Source: Rossellomorea orangium
GTDB lineage: Bacteria > Bacillota > Bacilli > Bacillales > Bacillaceae_B
Reading direction: 5' to 3'
DNA length: 64,000 nucleotides
Assembly: GCF_019334305.1 (NCBI RefSeq)
Contig: NZ_JAHWGH010000018.1
Span: forward strand, 382,009 to 446,008
Shown: positions 53,821-63,984 of the stretch, piece by piece
Layout of the letters: each line of letters opens with the position of its first letter
Numbering within the stretch: the first letter of the stretch is position 1
The notes under the pieces: model-generated
Databases searched by the model: none
Seen by the model: only the letters and a program-made list of their open reading frames with translations
Told to the model about the DNA's origin: nothing
Translations under genes and position numbers: made by a program

Positions 53821-53924
53821 GCCTAAATTGTATAACATATTTAACTTTCCATTCTTCCAATCAATCACACTATTTGTCATAAGATTTTATGTAAGTGCTT
53901 TCTAAGATATGAAAAAGTTTAATA

Positions 53925-53962
53925 AAAAAACCGCATAAATGAAGCGACTCATTTATGCGGTT
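53925..53962 (-). terminator. Intrinsic terminator of the polysaccharide deacetylase gene
   Basis: AACCGCATAAATGA pairs perfectly with TCATTTATGCGGTT around a 6-base loop; seven U follow on the minus strand. Confidence 0.92.
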
Positions 53963-53965
53963 CCA

Positions 53966-54805
53966 TTATTCAATTGTTTTGATCCGATTCGGATCCAGCG
54001 TTTCATACCCCTTTGCACGAAGGCCTTTAACAATATCCGTCAAAGCTTCGCTGGTCCAAGTCCGATCGTGCATGAGGAGGTTGGCACCATTATTGAGATA
54101 GGGACTGTTTATCATGATATCCGCTATGGCTGCTTTGCTTTGGTATTGCTTTTCCCAATCATAGCCGTAAGTCCAATTCATCAATGACATTTTTTCTTCT
54201 TTCGCAAGCTGGCGACTGAAATCAGTGTTTTGTCCAAATGGCGCTCTGAAGAACTTTGGCCTTTCTCCAGTTATGGATTCCACTACATCACTGACAGATA
54301 GTATTTCCTCTTTTTGATCTTCGGGTGAAAGATCTTTTAAGCTGCTATGACTATACGTGTGATTCCCGATCATAAATCCCATATCATAGATCTTTTTTAA
54401 TGTTTCTTTTTCCTCAGGTGTATCTAGGAAATGACCATTTACGAAGAAGATGGCAGGTGCATTCAATGCTTTCAGGTCATTTGCCATTTGAAGGGCATGC
54501 TGATCTGGTGCATCATCAATGGTCAGAAGCACTACTTTAGGATTGGCCTCACCGATTGGCTCGATGCTCCAATTATTCTCATTAATCTTATAGTCCTGCG
54601 TCTGAATCACTTCTTCCGAAGGTTCCACCTTCTCTTCCTTATCCGTTTCTTTCTCTTCGGTCTTTGCGCTTTCCTCCGGCTTTTGATCCTCATTTTTCAC
54701 TTCAGTCTGGTCAGACTTCTTATCTGCCTGGCTGGTGCCGGCTTGTTCACTTCCGCAAGCTGTTAATAGTAGAAGGGTTAATCCCGATGCTAGAATCTTT
54801 TTCAT
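53966..54805 (-). CDS. Polysaccharide deacetylase family lipoprotein
   Basis: 279 residues. Lipoprotein signal with LLTACG (Cys near 17), then a 55-residue Glu/Lys/Asp-rich linker, then a NodB domain (about 88-279). The zinc-binding set is visible as LTIDDAPD (Asp pair) and NHTYSHSSL (His ... His), and RAPFGQNTDF is the substrate-binding motif. It probably deacetylates peptidoglycan on the outer face of the membrane. ATG at 54805 has AAAGGTG 6 bases upstream. Placed between the SR1-like RNA and pdh, an insertion relative to B. subtilis. Confidence 0.9.
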   Translation of the reverse strand: MKKILASGLTLLLLTACGSEQAGTSQADKKSDQTEVKNEDQKPEESAKTEEKETDKEEKVEPSEEVIQTQDYKINENNWSIEPIGEANPKVVLLTIDDAPDQHALQMANDLKALNAPAIFFVNGHFLDTPEEKETLKKIYDMGFMIGNHTYSHSSLKDLSPEDQKEEILSVSDVVESITGERPKFFRAPFGQNTDFSRQLAKEEKMSLMNWTYGYDWEKQYQSKAAIADIMINSPYLNNGANLLMHDRTWTSEALTDIVKGLRAKGYETLDPNRIKTIE

Positions 54806-54870
54806 GTCTCTCACCTTTCCGCAGTCACTTTGAATATTTTAACATATTTCAAAAAGAATCTGGGAAAGAA

Positions 54871-55119
54871 TTAAAATATTTCCATTATATTTTCAAATGC
54901 GATTTTAAAAACAAAAAAGCAACTGAGACTGAAGGAAGTAATAAATAATGTAAGTCGTCTGGACTCCACAATTTTTTTGGCAGCCATAAAGGCAAGGTAA
55001 AAAAAGAGGACAAACATTATCCATTTATACTCCAGGTGGTCTTTATCAGAGATCCACTCAGCAATCGAAAACACACTCCATAAAATCATCTGAACTAAAA
55101 AAGCAAGATACGATTTCAT
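54871..55119 (-). CDS. Small membrane protein of unknown function
   Basis: 82 residues with two to three hydrophobic segments (about 4-22, 33-50 and 60-78) starting MKSYLAFLVQMILWSVFSIA. I do not recognise the family. ATG at 55119 is 8 bases after AAGGGTG; an ATG two codons earlier is too close. It precedes the polysaccharide deacetylase gene by about 65 bases and might be cotranscribed with it. Confidence 0.55.
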   Translation of the reverse strand: MKSYLAFLVQMILWSVFSIAEWISDKDHLEYKWIMFVLFFYLAFMAAKKIVESRRLTLFITSFSLSCFFVFKIAFENIMEIF

Positions 55120-55426
55120 GTCCATAACACCCTTTAGAAAGTTTATTTACATAAGCCTTGATTATCTATTTACCCGCTTTGCGAAATAAAAACCTTTGGA
55201 AAAGCTTATTCACTTATTGTTATCTGCTATTCATCGTATTAACATAGTATATTCTTTTGACGTTACTTTCATTATGTATGTCTTTTCAATTTTGTAACAT
55301 TTTAATGACTCGACTCTTTTTAAATTACCCCTATGATAAAATGTGACGTAAGATCACTAAAAGAACACTATTGTACAGATTGGAAACTACTCGTTCATAG
55401 CATCGTTTAAGAAAAGAGGATGATGT
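55120..55426. other. AT-rich gap between two divergent small genes
   Basis: 307 bases without a gene. A possible plus-strand promoter is TCGACT at 55310-55315, 16-base spacer, TATGAT at 55332-55337, about 90 bases before the lipoprotein start. Nothing else stands out. Confidence 0.4.
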
Positions 55427-55813
55427 ATGAAACATATATTAACTTTTGTGATACTTACTTCCACCATGTTGCTTCTGTCTTCGTGTGATGATATCTCTAA
55501 GAATAAAGTGGCTTTAGCTCAGGATCAGTTTATCGAAAAACAGGTAATCTTTTTTACAGATGAAAGAAATGTCTCACAAGAAATACCCTATTACGATGCT
55601 ATCATTGAACTTAAAAGTCGGTATCCTGATCACTTTAAAAAGCTGAAGGTTGTCAGCCTAAACAGTGAAGCCACAACTGAAATCGCCGATACACCACCTA
55701 CCTCACCAGCCATTGTAGTGGTGGAAAACAATCAGATCATATGTAAGGTGGAAGGTCACACTTCTAAGGAAAATATTATCCAGCCTGTCACCAGGGCGAT
55801 TAAATCCTGGTAA
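55427..55813 (+). CDS. Small lipoprotein with thioredoxin-like spacing but no redox cysteines
   Basis: 128 residues. Signal peptide with lipobox LLSSC, Cys at 20. The mature part (QVIFFTDERNVSQEIPYYDA ... SPAIVVVENNQIICKVEGHTSKENI) has the strand-helix order and a cis-Pro-like TSPAIVVV of thioredoxin-like folds, but no CxxC. I do not know its function; similar Bacillus proteins are sometimes labelled small peptidoglycan-associated lipoprotein. GAGGATG precedes the ATG. Convergent with pdhD. Confidence 0.65.
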   Translation: MKHILTFVILTSTMLLLSSCDDISKNKVALAQDQFIEKQVIFFTDERNVSQEIPYYDAIIELKSRYPDHFKKLKVVSLNSEATTEIADTPPTSPAIVVVENNQIICKVEGHTSKENIIQPVTRAIKSW

Positions 55814-55830
55814 CAAACAATTGATATAGT

Positions 55831-55870
55831 AAAAAAAGGATGGTCCCCGAACCTGGGGACCATCCTTTAT
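55831..55870. terminator. Bidirectional terminator between the small lipoprotein gene and pdhD
   Basis: AAAGGATGGTCCCC pairs perfectly with GGGGACCATCCTTT around a 6-base loop; seven U on the minus strand end the pdh operon. Confidence 0.93.
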
Positions 55871-55878
55871 ATGAACGA

Positions 55879-57288
55879 TTATTTTATTATATGGATCGGG
55901 CTCCCCATTGCAACTTCTGCTGCTTCCATTGAAATCTCACCTAACGTTGGATGAGCATGAATCGTCATCGCAACATCTTCGGCAGTCATTCCGGATTCAA
56001 TTGCAAGTCCTAATTCTGCGATCATGTCTGATGCTCCAGAACCTACAATTTGAGCTCCAATAATCAAACCGTCTTCTTTACGAGTTACAAGCTTCATGAA
56101 GCCATCACTTGCATTAAGAGCTAAAGCACGGCCATTCGCAGCGAATGGGAATTTAGCAGCTGTTACTTCAATGCCTTCTTCTTTCGCTTCCGCTTCAGAA
56201 TAACCAACTGTTGCCAGTTCGGGATCTGTGAAGCAGACAGCCGGGATACCAAGGTAATCGATTTCTGCCGGTTCACCTGAGATGACCTCAGCAGCGATTT
56301 TACCTTCGTAAGAAGCTTTGTGAGCAAGTGGTGGTCCATCAACGATATCACCGATAGCGAAGATGTTCGGGATGTTCGTGCGGCATTGTTTATCAATTTT
56401 GATAACTCCGCGGTCTGTCATCTCGATTCCTACTTCTTCAAGACCGATTTCATCTGTGTTTGGACGACGGCCAACCGTTACTAAAACGTAATCAGCTTCA
56501 ACCGATTTCTCTTCGCCCTTCACTTCATATTTAACAACGACTCCGTTGTCACTTTCTTCAACGCCTTTAGCCATTGCTTTCGTTACAACTTCAACGCCTT
56601 TTTTCTTAAGCTCTTTTTTCACGACCGAAGTCATTTGCTTTTCGAATCCGCTAAGGATATCGTCAGCACCTTCTAAGATCGTTACTTCTGATCCAAGATT
56701 CGCATAGGCAGTACCAAGTTCGGTTCCGATGTAACCTCCACCGATTACAACAAGCTTGCTTGGAATCTCTTCTAAAGCAAGGGCACCTGTAGAATCAAGC
56801 ACACGTTTAGAGAATTTGAAGCTTGGGATTTCAATCGGGCGTGAACCAGTTGCAAGGATCAAGTTGTTGAACTTGTATGTTTGAGCTGAGTTGTCATCCA
56901 TTACACGTAGTGTATTGGCATCTACAAGGTAAGCTTCACCGCGAACGATTTCAGCTTTATTCCCTTTAAGAAGTCCTTCAACACCACCGGTTAATTTCTT
57001 AACAACGCCAGCTTTCCACTCTTGAACTTTATCGAAATTCACTTTTACATTTTCAGCAACGATACCCATATCATCAGAATGTTGTGCCTGATGGAAACGG
57101 TGACCTGCTGTGATTAGAGCTTTAGATGGGATACACCCAACGTTTAAGCAAACTCCACCCATGTTTTCTTTTTCGATGATTGTCACTTTTTGCCCCAGTT
57201 GTGCTGCACGGATTGCAGCTACATATCCTCCGGGACCTGAACCGACTACGATTGTATCTGTTTCGATTGGGAAATCTCCTACTACCAT
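55879..57288 (-). CDS. pdhD: Dihydrolipoyl dehydrogenase (E3)
   Basis: 469 residues. FAD-binding [19 protein letters not shown], the redox disulfide [18 protein letters not shown]-binding [20 protein letters not shown], and the C-terminal His-Glu dyad in [13 protein letters not shown]. It reoxidises the lipoyl arm of E2 with NAD. Its ribosome binding site GGAGG lies in the last codons of pdhC and the gap is 4 bases. In Bacilli this E3 also serves 2-oxoglutarate dehydrogenase. Confidence 0.97.
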   Translation of the reverse strand: MVVGDFPIETDTIVVGSGPGGYVAAIRAAQLGQKVTIIEKENMGGVCLNVGCIPSKALITAGHRFHQAQHSDDMGIVAENVKVNFDKVQEWKAGVVKKLTGGVEGLLKGNKAEIVRGEAYLVDANTLRVMDDNSAQTYKFNNLILATGSRPIEIPSFKFSKRVLDSTGALALEEIPSKLVVIGGGYIGTELGTAYANLGSEVTILEGADDILSGFEKQMTSVVKKELKKKGVEVVTKAMAKGVEESDNGVVVKYEVKGEEKSVEADYVLVTVGRRPNTDEIGLEEVGIEMTDRGVIKIDKQCRTNIPNIFAIGDIVDGPPLAHKASYEGKIAAEVISGEPAEIDYLGIPAVCFTDPELATVGYSEAEAKEEGIEVTAAKFPFAANGRALALNASDGFMKLVTRKEDGLIIGAQIVGSGASDMIAELGLAIESGMTAEDVAMTIHAHPTLGEISMEAAEVAMGSPIHIIK

Positions 57289-57292
57289 TGTA

Positions 57293-58630
57293 TTACGCCT
57301 CCATTAATAATAATTCTGGATCGTTCAACAAACGCTTGATGTGGTTAAGTGCATGTTGAGCAGTAGCTCCGTCGATCATGCGGTGATCGAAGCTCAATGA
57401 TAATGCTAACACAGGTGCCGCTACAATTTCACCATTTTTAACCACAGGTTTTTCTGCTATGCGTCCAACACCAAGGATAGCAACTTCTGGGTGATTGATT
57501 ACCGGAGTGAACCATTGTCCGCCTGCAGAACCGATATTCGTGATTGTGCATGATGCACCTTTCATTTCATCACCTGAAAGTTTACCGTCACGTGCTTTTC
57601 CAGCCAATTCATTGATTTCATTTGAAATAGAGAACATGGACTTACGGTCTGCATTTTTCACAACCGGTACTAATAGACCTTTGTCAGTATCAGCTGCGAT
57701 ACCGATGTTGTAATAATGTTTCTGCACGATTTCACTTGTTGAATCGTCAATTGACGTATTAAGAGCCGGATATTCGCGTAGTGCACTTGTCAATGCTTTT
57801 ACGATGTAAGGTAAGAACGTTAATTTAATACCTTTATCAGCCGCAACTTCTTTGAACTTCTTGCGGTGAGCCCAAAGTTTCGTCACATCGATTTCGTCCA
57901 TCAATGTTACGTGAGGAGCTGTATGCTTAGAATTCACCATCGCTTTCGCAATCGCTTTACGCATTCCGCTCATTTTCTCACGAGTTTCAGGATATTCACC
58001 TTCAGGAGCTTTAGGTGCAGACGGTGTAGATTCTGCTGCTGGAGCATTTTCTTCTGTTTTCACTTCTTCCTGAGTAGCAGCAGGCTTGCTGTCTCCGCTT
58101 AGGAATGCATCGATATCTTCCTTCACGACACGTCCATTTTTACCTGAACCTGACACTTGACGGATTTCAACCCCGTTTTCCCTTGCATACTTACGTACTG
58201 AAGGCATCGCGATTACACGTTTATTAGGGTCTACTTCTGCATCAGATTTCTCTTCTGCAGCTTCAGGGGATGCATCTTTCTTTACATCCTGACCTTGTTC
58301 AGCAGTAGCTTGAACCTGTCCTTCTGTTTTCTCTTCAGCTTTGGCTTCTTTCTTTTCTTCTTCTCCGCCTTTGAACTGCAGATCCTCATAACCAGGTGCA
58401 TCGAACTTGATAAGAGTATCTCCTACAACGGCTACTGTACCTTCGTCAACAAGAAGTTCTTCAACGGTTCCTGCAACCGGAGAAGGAATCTCGACAACAG
58501 CTTTATCATTTTGCACTTCACATAGTACATCGTCTTCTTCCACTTTATCGCCCGGTTTTACAAACCATTTGACGATTTCACCTTCATGAATACCTTCACC
58601 AATGTCTGGTAATTTGAATTCGAATGACAT
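57293..58630 (-). CDS. pdhC: Dihydrolipoamide acetyltransferase (E2)
   Basis: 445 residues. One lipoyl domain (1-80; lysine in the [14 protein letters not shown] motif), an acidic Ala/Glu/Lys linker, the peripheral-subunit-binding domain (about 135-170; [16 protein letters not shown]), a second linker rich in Ala and Pro, and the catalytic domain ending with [11 protein letters not shown] (His-x3-Asp-Gly). It forms the icosahedral core of the complex. It is separated from pdhB by 153 bases that contain a long hairpin and could include an extra promoter. Confidence 0.97.
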   Translation of the reverse strand: MSFEFKLPDIGEGIHEGEIVKWFVKPGDKVEEDDVLCEVQNDKAVVEIPSPVAGTVEELLVDEGTVAVVGDTLIKFDAPGYEDLQFKGGEEEKKEAKAEEKTEGQVQATAEQGQDVKKDASPEAAEEKSDAEVDPNKRVIAMPSVRKYARENGVEIRQVSGSGKNGRVVKEDIDAFLSGDSKPAATQEEVKTEENAPAAESTPSAPKAPEGEYPETREKMSGMRKAIAKAMVNSKHTAPHVTLMDEIDVTKLWAHRKKFKEVAADKGIKLTFLPYIVKALTSALREYPALNTSIDDSTSEIVQKHYYNIGIAADTDKGLLVPVVKNADRKSMFSISNEINELAGKARDGKLSGDEMKGASCTITNIGSAGGQWFTPVINHPEVAILGVGRIAEKPVVKNGEIVAAPVLALSLSFDHRMIDGATAQHALNHIKRLLNDPELLLMEA

Positions 58631-58721
58631 GGACTCGACCTCCTGTATTGAATAATGATTTATAGATGAATGTAATGGTTCTATCTGTCTCTAGTTCTAA
58701 TATCTATAATTGGAAAAGAGA

Positions 58722-58778
58722 AGGGTGGAATGCCCTTCTGTTTTCATTTGAATATCTTGGCAGGGCTTATTCCACCCT
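58722..58778 (-). terminator. Stem-loop between pdhB and pdhC
   Basis: AGGGTGGAAT (58722-58731) pairs with ATTCCACCCT (58769-58778), continued by GCCCT/AGGGC around a 25-base loop. The minus strand runs into TTCTCTTTTCC, a poor U-tract, so this may be a partial terminator, an RNA processing site or a stability element that sets E2/E3 levels relative to E1. Confidence 0.55.
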
Positions 58779-58783
58779 ATTCA

Positions 58784-59761
58784 TTAGAAGTTTAGTACTT
58801 TTTTCGCCGTCTCGATAACATCTTTGTGGTTCGGTAACCAGATTGGCTCTGCTTGAGAGAAAGAGAATACTGTATCTGGCGCCGCTACACGAAGAACCGG
58901 AGCTTCTAGGCTAAGAATTGCACGGTCATTGATTTCAGCAACGACATTCGCTGCAATACCTGCTTGTTTTTGAGCTTCTTGAACCACGATGGCACGGTTT
59001 GTTTTTTCAACAGATGCCATGATCGTGTCAATATCAAGTGGACTTACAGTACGCAAATCGATTACTTCAACTGAGTGACCTTCTTTTTCAAGCTCATCTG
59101 CAGCTTTCAGTGATTCGTGTACCATTGCTCCGTAAGAGATGATCGTAAGGTCTGTACCTTCACGCTTCACATCTGCCTTACCGATTTCGATGGTATATTC
59201 CTCTTCAGGAACTTCTTGACGGAATGAACGGTATAATTTCATATGCTCTAAGAAAATGACTGGGTCATTATCACGGATGGATGAAATTAAAAGTCCTTTA
59301 GCGTCATATGGAGTTGATGGAATCACAACTTTTAGACCAGGTTGTTGAGCCATCAAACCTTCTAAGCTGTCCGCATGAAGTTCTGGAGTATGTACTCCAC
59401 CACCGAATGGGGAACGGATTGTGATTGGTGAAGTATACGTACCACCTGAACGGTAACGCATACGCGCCATTTGTCCACTTACTGAATCCATTACTTCATA
59501 TACGAAACCGAAGAATTGGATTTCAGGTACTGGACGGTACCCTTCTAATGCTAAACCGATTGCTAAACCACCGATTCCTGATTCTGCTAGTGGAGTATCG
59601 AATACACGGTCTTCACCGAATTCTTTCTGAAGCCCTTCCGTTGCACGGAATACACCACCGTTAAGACCTACGTCCTCACCAAAAACTAAAACGTCTTCGT
59701 TGTTGCGTAGTTCTGTGCGCAGTGCATCAGTGATCGCTTGAATCATTGTCATTTGCGCCAT
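58784..59761 (-). CDS. pdhB: Pyruvate dehydrogenase E1 beta subunit
   Basis: 325 residues, transketolase-like. [20 protein letters not shown] near residue 27, the [20 protein letters not shown] and [18 protein letters not shown] blocks, and the C-terminal domain [15 protein letters not shown]. With PdhA it forms the ThDP-dependent E1 that decarboxylates pyruvate. The ribosome binding site AAGGAG is inside the end of pdhA and the gap is 3 bases. Confidence 0.97.
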   Translation of the reverse strand: MAQMTMIQAITDALRTELRNNEDVLVFGEDVGLNGGVFRATEGLQKEFGEDRVFDTPLAESGIGGLAIGLALEGYRPVPEIQFFGFVYEVMDSVSGQMARMRYRSGGTYTSPITIRSPFGGGVHTPELHADSLEGLMAQQPGLKVVIPSTPYDAKGLLISSIRDNDPVIFLEHMKLYRSFRQEVPEEEYTIEIGKADVKREGTDLTIISYGAMVHESLKAADELEKEGHSVEVIDLRTVSPLDIDTIMASVEKTNRAIVVQEAQKQAGIAANVVAEINDRAILSLEAPVLRVAAPDTVFSFSQAEPIWLPNHKDVIETAKKVLNF

Positions 59762-59764
59762 GGC

Positions 59765-61280
<1,516 letters not shown>

Positions 61281-61320
61281 AAAAAAAGATGAAGGTGGGA
61301 TCTTTGCCCTCCTTCATCTT
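61281..61320 (-). terminator. Intrinsic terminator of ykyA
   Basis: AAGATGAAGG and GG pair with CC and CCTTCATCTT; seven U follow on the minus strand. It insulates pdhA from ykyA. Confidence 0.92.
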
Positions 61321-61330
61321 GTATGTACAT

Positions 61331-61990
61331 TTACTCAGGCTCTTTGACATCAAGTTCTGCCTTTGAGTAAAAATCTTGTTTTAGTTTATTGAATTCATCT
61401 GTTTTTGTATTGTAGTCCTTATTGAATTCCACGATTTTTTCATATTGTTCATTGATGGATGTAATCTGCTTTTCAAGTTCTTCCATTTTAAGGTCTTTCT
61501 TTTTGAACATATTATAAAGTTCTTTATCAAGAGAAAGGGCCTCTAAATATGAAGATGTAAGTTCATCATGAATCTGATACCGTTCCTTCATAGTCTCGTT
61601 GAGCTTCTTCGCTTCTTTTTTCAACTCTTCCGAATCCAGTTCAGTCATATATTCTTCTGCTCGCGCAAACTCATCCTTAGCTTGATTCATGGATTTGCGT
61701 TCTTTTTCAATATACTCTTTTCGTCTATCGATGTTTTCCAGAGCTTCATCAGAAAGTTTAACAATTTGGTCAAATTCTTTCATTCCAAGATCCATGATTT
61801 TAGAATATAACTCTTTTTCTTTTTTTTCTGACTCTTGAAGAGGCTTTTGAACGTCGACATATTGACTTTCTTTAGCTACGGTTTCTTCAAGAACCTTGTA
61901 CAAATCTTCCTCAGGTGTAGAACCACCGACACATCCCATAAGTAAGAAGATAGCGGCTCCTAAAATGAAAGCAAAACGAAATTTCGACAC
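61331..61990 (-). CDS. ykyA: Putative cell-wall-binding lipoprotein YkyA
   Basis: 219 residues. Lipobox LLMGC with Cys at 20, then an almost entirely helical, highly charged coiled coil (about 35-205), as in YkyA of Bacillus. The family is described as cell-wall-binding; its role is unknown. Start is GTG with GGGGG 8 bases upstream. It lies directly upstream of pdhA on the same strand but a terminator intervenes. The order def-ykyA-pdh is conserved. Confidence 0.9.
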   Translation of the reverse strand: MSKFRFAFILGAAIFLLMGCVGGSTPEEDLYKVLEETVAKESQYVDVQKPLQESEKKEKELYSKIMDLGMKEFDQIVKLSDEALENIDRRKEYIEKERKSMNQAKDEFARAEEYMTELDSEELKKEAKKLNETMKERYQIHDELTSSYLEALSLDKELYNMFKKKDLKMEELEKQITSINEQYEKIVEFNKDYNTKTDEFNKLKQDFYSKAELDVKEPE

Positions 61991-62023
61991 AACTTGATCC
62001 CCCTTAACTATTTACCACCTTCT

Positions 62024-62052
62024 ACTATATCTATGTCTACAACTTTTGACAA
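62024..62052 (-). promoter_or_regulatory. Sigma-A promoter of ykyA
   Basis: Minus strand TTGTCA (62052-62047), 17-base spacer, TATAGT (62029-62024). Five of six matches in both hexamers, about 35 bases before the start codon. Confidence 0.75.
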
Positions 62053-62164
62053 TAGGGATTTACAACTGTGGAAAAAAATGTCGATTGGACTATTATTCCT
62101 ATTAAAATGAATATGTATTTTAGTGATGGAGTATTCCTGCTAAATTCAAATCTCCTTCATTAAC

Positions 62165-62193
62165 TTTTCATAAGGATAATGGTAGACTATTAT
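62165..62193 (+). promoter_or_regulatory. Promoter of def
   Basis: TTTTCA, 17-base spacer, TATTAT (62188-62193). Start would fall near 62200, so the transcript begins just before the leader stem-loop. Confidence 0.6.
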
Positions 62194-62216
62194 CATACAT
62201 AATAGATTATCTTAAT

Positions 62217-62294
62217 ACGTAAAGTAGAAAAGGAAACATCCGGGTATCCGTGTCCGGTATCTTAAATCCTTTCATTTCATTCTCTACTTTACGT
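62217..62294 (+). promoter_or_regulatory. Stem-loop leader directly before the def ribosome binding site
   Basis: ACGTAAAGTAGA (62217-62228) pairs perfectly with TCTACTTTACGT (62283-62294). Next inside, AAAGGA (62229-62234) pairs with TCCTTT (62267-62272), and CCGG at 62240 pairs with CCGG at 62254. The outer stem ends one base before GAGGAGG. There is no U-tract, so it is not a terminator; translation control or mRNA protection is more likely. Confidence 0.6.
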
Positions 62295-62308
62295 GAGGAG
62301 GAAAAAGC

Positions 62309-62863
62309 ATGATTACCATGAATGACATTATCCGTGAAGGTCATCCTACATTGACCACGGTTGCGAAGGAAGTACCTATTCCACCATCCCAAGAAGACCA
62401 GGAAACATTGAGAAGCTTATTAGAATATGTAATAAATAGTCAAAACCCTGAAACAGCAAACAAATATGGATTGAGACCCGGGATAGGTCTCGCTGCACCT
62501 CAGATCAATGTGTCAAAACGAATGCTCGCTGTCAATGTCACAGACAATCAAGGGAAGTTATACAGCTATGCCCTATTCAATCCAAAAATCATCAGTCATT
62601 CCATAGAAAAAGCCTATTTAACTTCAGGAGAAGGATGTTTATCAGTCGACAGAAATGTTCCTGGTTTTGTCCCACGGTATGCCCGGGTGACCGTTAGAGG
62701 CTGGGACGTAGACGGCAATGAAGTGAAGCTTCGACTGAAAGGACTTCCAGCCATTGTGTTTCAGCATGAAATCGACCATCTGAACGGGATCATGTTCTAT
62801 GACCATATTAACCCGAACAATCCGTTCGAGCCGATCCCTGATGCCATTGCAATTGAACGATAA
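62309..62863 (+). CDS. def: Peptide deformylase
   Basis: 184 residues, type 2 deformylase of Gram-positives. Motif 1 GIGLAAPQINV, motif 2 SGEGCLSVDR (metal Cys) and motif 3 VFQHEIDHLNG (metal His pair and catalytic Glu) are intact; the insertion in the N-terminal part (ETANKYGLRPG) is typical of type 2. It removes the formyl group from nascent proteins. Start ATG at 62309 with GAGGAGG 7 bases upstream. Equivalent to B. subtilis defB (ykrB), beside ykrA and ykyA. Confidence 0.97.
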   Translation: MITMNDIIREGHPTLTTVAKEVPIPPSQEDQETLRSLLEYVINSQNPETANKYGLRPGIGLAAPQINVSKRMLAVNVTDNQGKLYSYALFNPKIISHSIEKAYLTSGEGCLSVDRNVPGFVPRYARVTVRGWDVDGNEVKLRLKGLPAIVFQHEIDHLNGIMFYDHINPNNPFEPIPDAIAIER

Positions 62864-62867
62864 ACCT

Positions 62868-62896
62868 AAAAAAGCCTCCTGATTCAGGAGGCTTTT
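62868..62896. terminator. Bidirectional terminator between def and ykrA
   Basis: AAAAGCCTCCTGA pairs perfectly with TTCAGGAGGCTTTT with almost no loop; A/T tracts on both sides. Confidence 0.9.
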
Positions 62897-62903
62897 ACAT
62901 TTT

Positions 62904-63674
62904 TTAGATTAATTTAAGTTCCTTCAAGCCGTGAAATATTCCATCATCATCCACATGTTTAGTGATCAGATCGGCATGGTTTTGTACTTCCTTAACGGCA
63001 TTCCCCATTGCAACACCAGTTCCAACTGACTGGATCATCTCAATATCGTTCAAACCGTCCCCGAATGCATAAACATCCTCCATGTTGAACCCAAGCTTAG
63101 CAATCATCTTTTTGATTCCTTCAGCCTTCGATCCCCCTTTTGGCAGAATATCCATGGAGTATTGATGCCAGCGGATAAATGTGAAATCTGTATACTTCTC
63201 CCGGTAAAAGGCCTCTTCCTCTTTTGAACAGAATAACAGGGATTGATAGATGTCTCTTCCTTTATAGAAATCCGGATCAAAACCCGGGTGGGGAAACTTC
63301 AGGCTGTTCATACTTTTTTCAATATATTCATGATGCTTATGGTTCGATTTCATTGTTTTATGATTCAAATGGACAACCGGGTGTTCCTTCGTGTACGTAT
63401 CCTCTAATAACTCTTCCAATGTTTCAACTTTTAAAGGGTTGGTGTAAATCACTTCATTTTCAAATACCACGTACTGCCCATTGAATGAAACAAACGATTC
63501 AATTCCCAATTCCTCTCTCAGATTTTCATACATAAATGGCGCTCTTCCAGTAGCGATGGCAACATAAGTTCCGTTTGCCTGCAATGAGCGAATGGCTTCT
63601 TTGGTTGCCTGAGGGAGTTTCTTATCGTGATCTAGCAACGTACCGTCTATATCAAAGAAAACTATTTTAGACAT
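62904..63674 (-). CDS. ykrA: Cof-type HAD-superfamily hydrolase YkrA
   Basis: 256 residues. HAD motif I FFDIDGTLLDHDKKLP, motif II IATGRAPF, motif III Lys in LPKGGSKAEGI, motif IV AFGDGLNDIEMI; the cap is type C2B as in Cof/YkrA phosphatases. It probably dephosphorylates small sugar phosphates or flavin-related metabolites. Start at 63674 gives MSKIVFFDIDG with AAAAGGAG 7 bases upstream; the frame from 63692 contains that site. Confidence 0.93.
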   Translation of the reverse strand: MSKIVFFDIDGTLLDHDKKLPQATKEAIRSLQANGTYVAIATGRAPFMYENLREELGIESFVSFNGQYVVFENEVIYTNPLKVETLEELLEDTYTKEHPVVHLNHKTMKSNHKHHEYIEKSMNSLKFPHPGFDPDFYKGRDIYQSLLFCSKEEEAFYREKYTDFTFIRWHQYSMDILPKGGSKAEGIKKMIAKLGFNMEDVYAFGDGLNDIEMIQSVGTGVAMGNAVKEVQNHADLITKHVDDDGIFHGLKELKLI

Positions 63675-63710
63675 GATCGTTCTCCTTTTCAAAAATATTC
63701 GATTGCTAAT

Positions 63711-63836
63711 CTATTTTACCCGTTGTTTAAAGTAATCCTTTACGGTAGAAATGTCAATGAAGAGGCCCAAACGAAACCATTTACCAAACTTAACCATGTA
63801 AGAGAATCCATAAATTCCGTACAATATAAGTAACAC
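63711..63836 (-). CDS. Possible 41-residue small membrane protein
   Basis: A short frame from a GTG at 63836: one hydrophobic stretch (LLILYGIYGFSYMV), an amphipathic basic middle (KFGKWFRLGLFIDIS) and a basic tail. The composition looks protein-like, but no ribosome binding site is near the GTG. It ends 36 bases before the ykrA start on the same strand. Low confidence. Confidence 0.3.
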   Translation of the reverse strand: MLLILYGIYGFSYMVKFGKWFRLGLFIDISTVKDYFKQRVK

Positions 63837-63912
63837 AACAGAGACGTCCGTATTATTGTTCCTTTACTTCATAGGAAAATCTCGGTAAACTATTAATAAG
63901 GAGTGATCCACC

Positions 63913-63984
63913 ATGTTAAAGAAGCTGAGAAAAAAGCTTTTAAAACAGTGGAAAGAATTGCTTAGAAAAAAAACGATTGCATAA
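63913..63984 (+). CDS. Very short, strongly basic amphipathic peptide
   Basis: 23 residues, MLKKLRKKLLKQWKELLRKK followed by TIA. Eight lysines and two or more arginines alternate with leucines so that a helix would have one basic and one hydrophobic face. AAGGAGTGAT, a near-perfect anti-Shine-Dalgarno match, ends about 6 bases before the ATG. I do not recognise it. It may be a membrane-active or RNA-binding peptide. Confidence 0.5.
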   Translation: MLKKLRKKLLKQWKELLRKKTIA

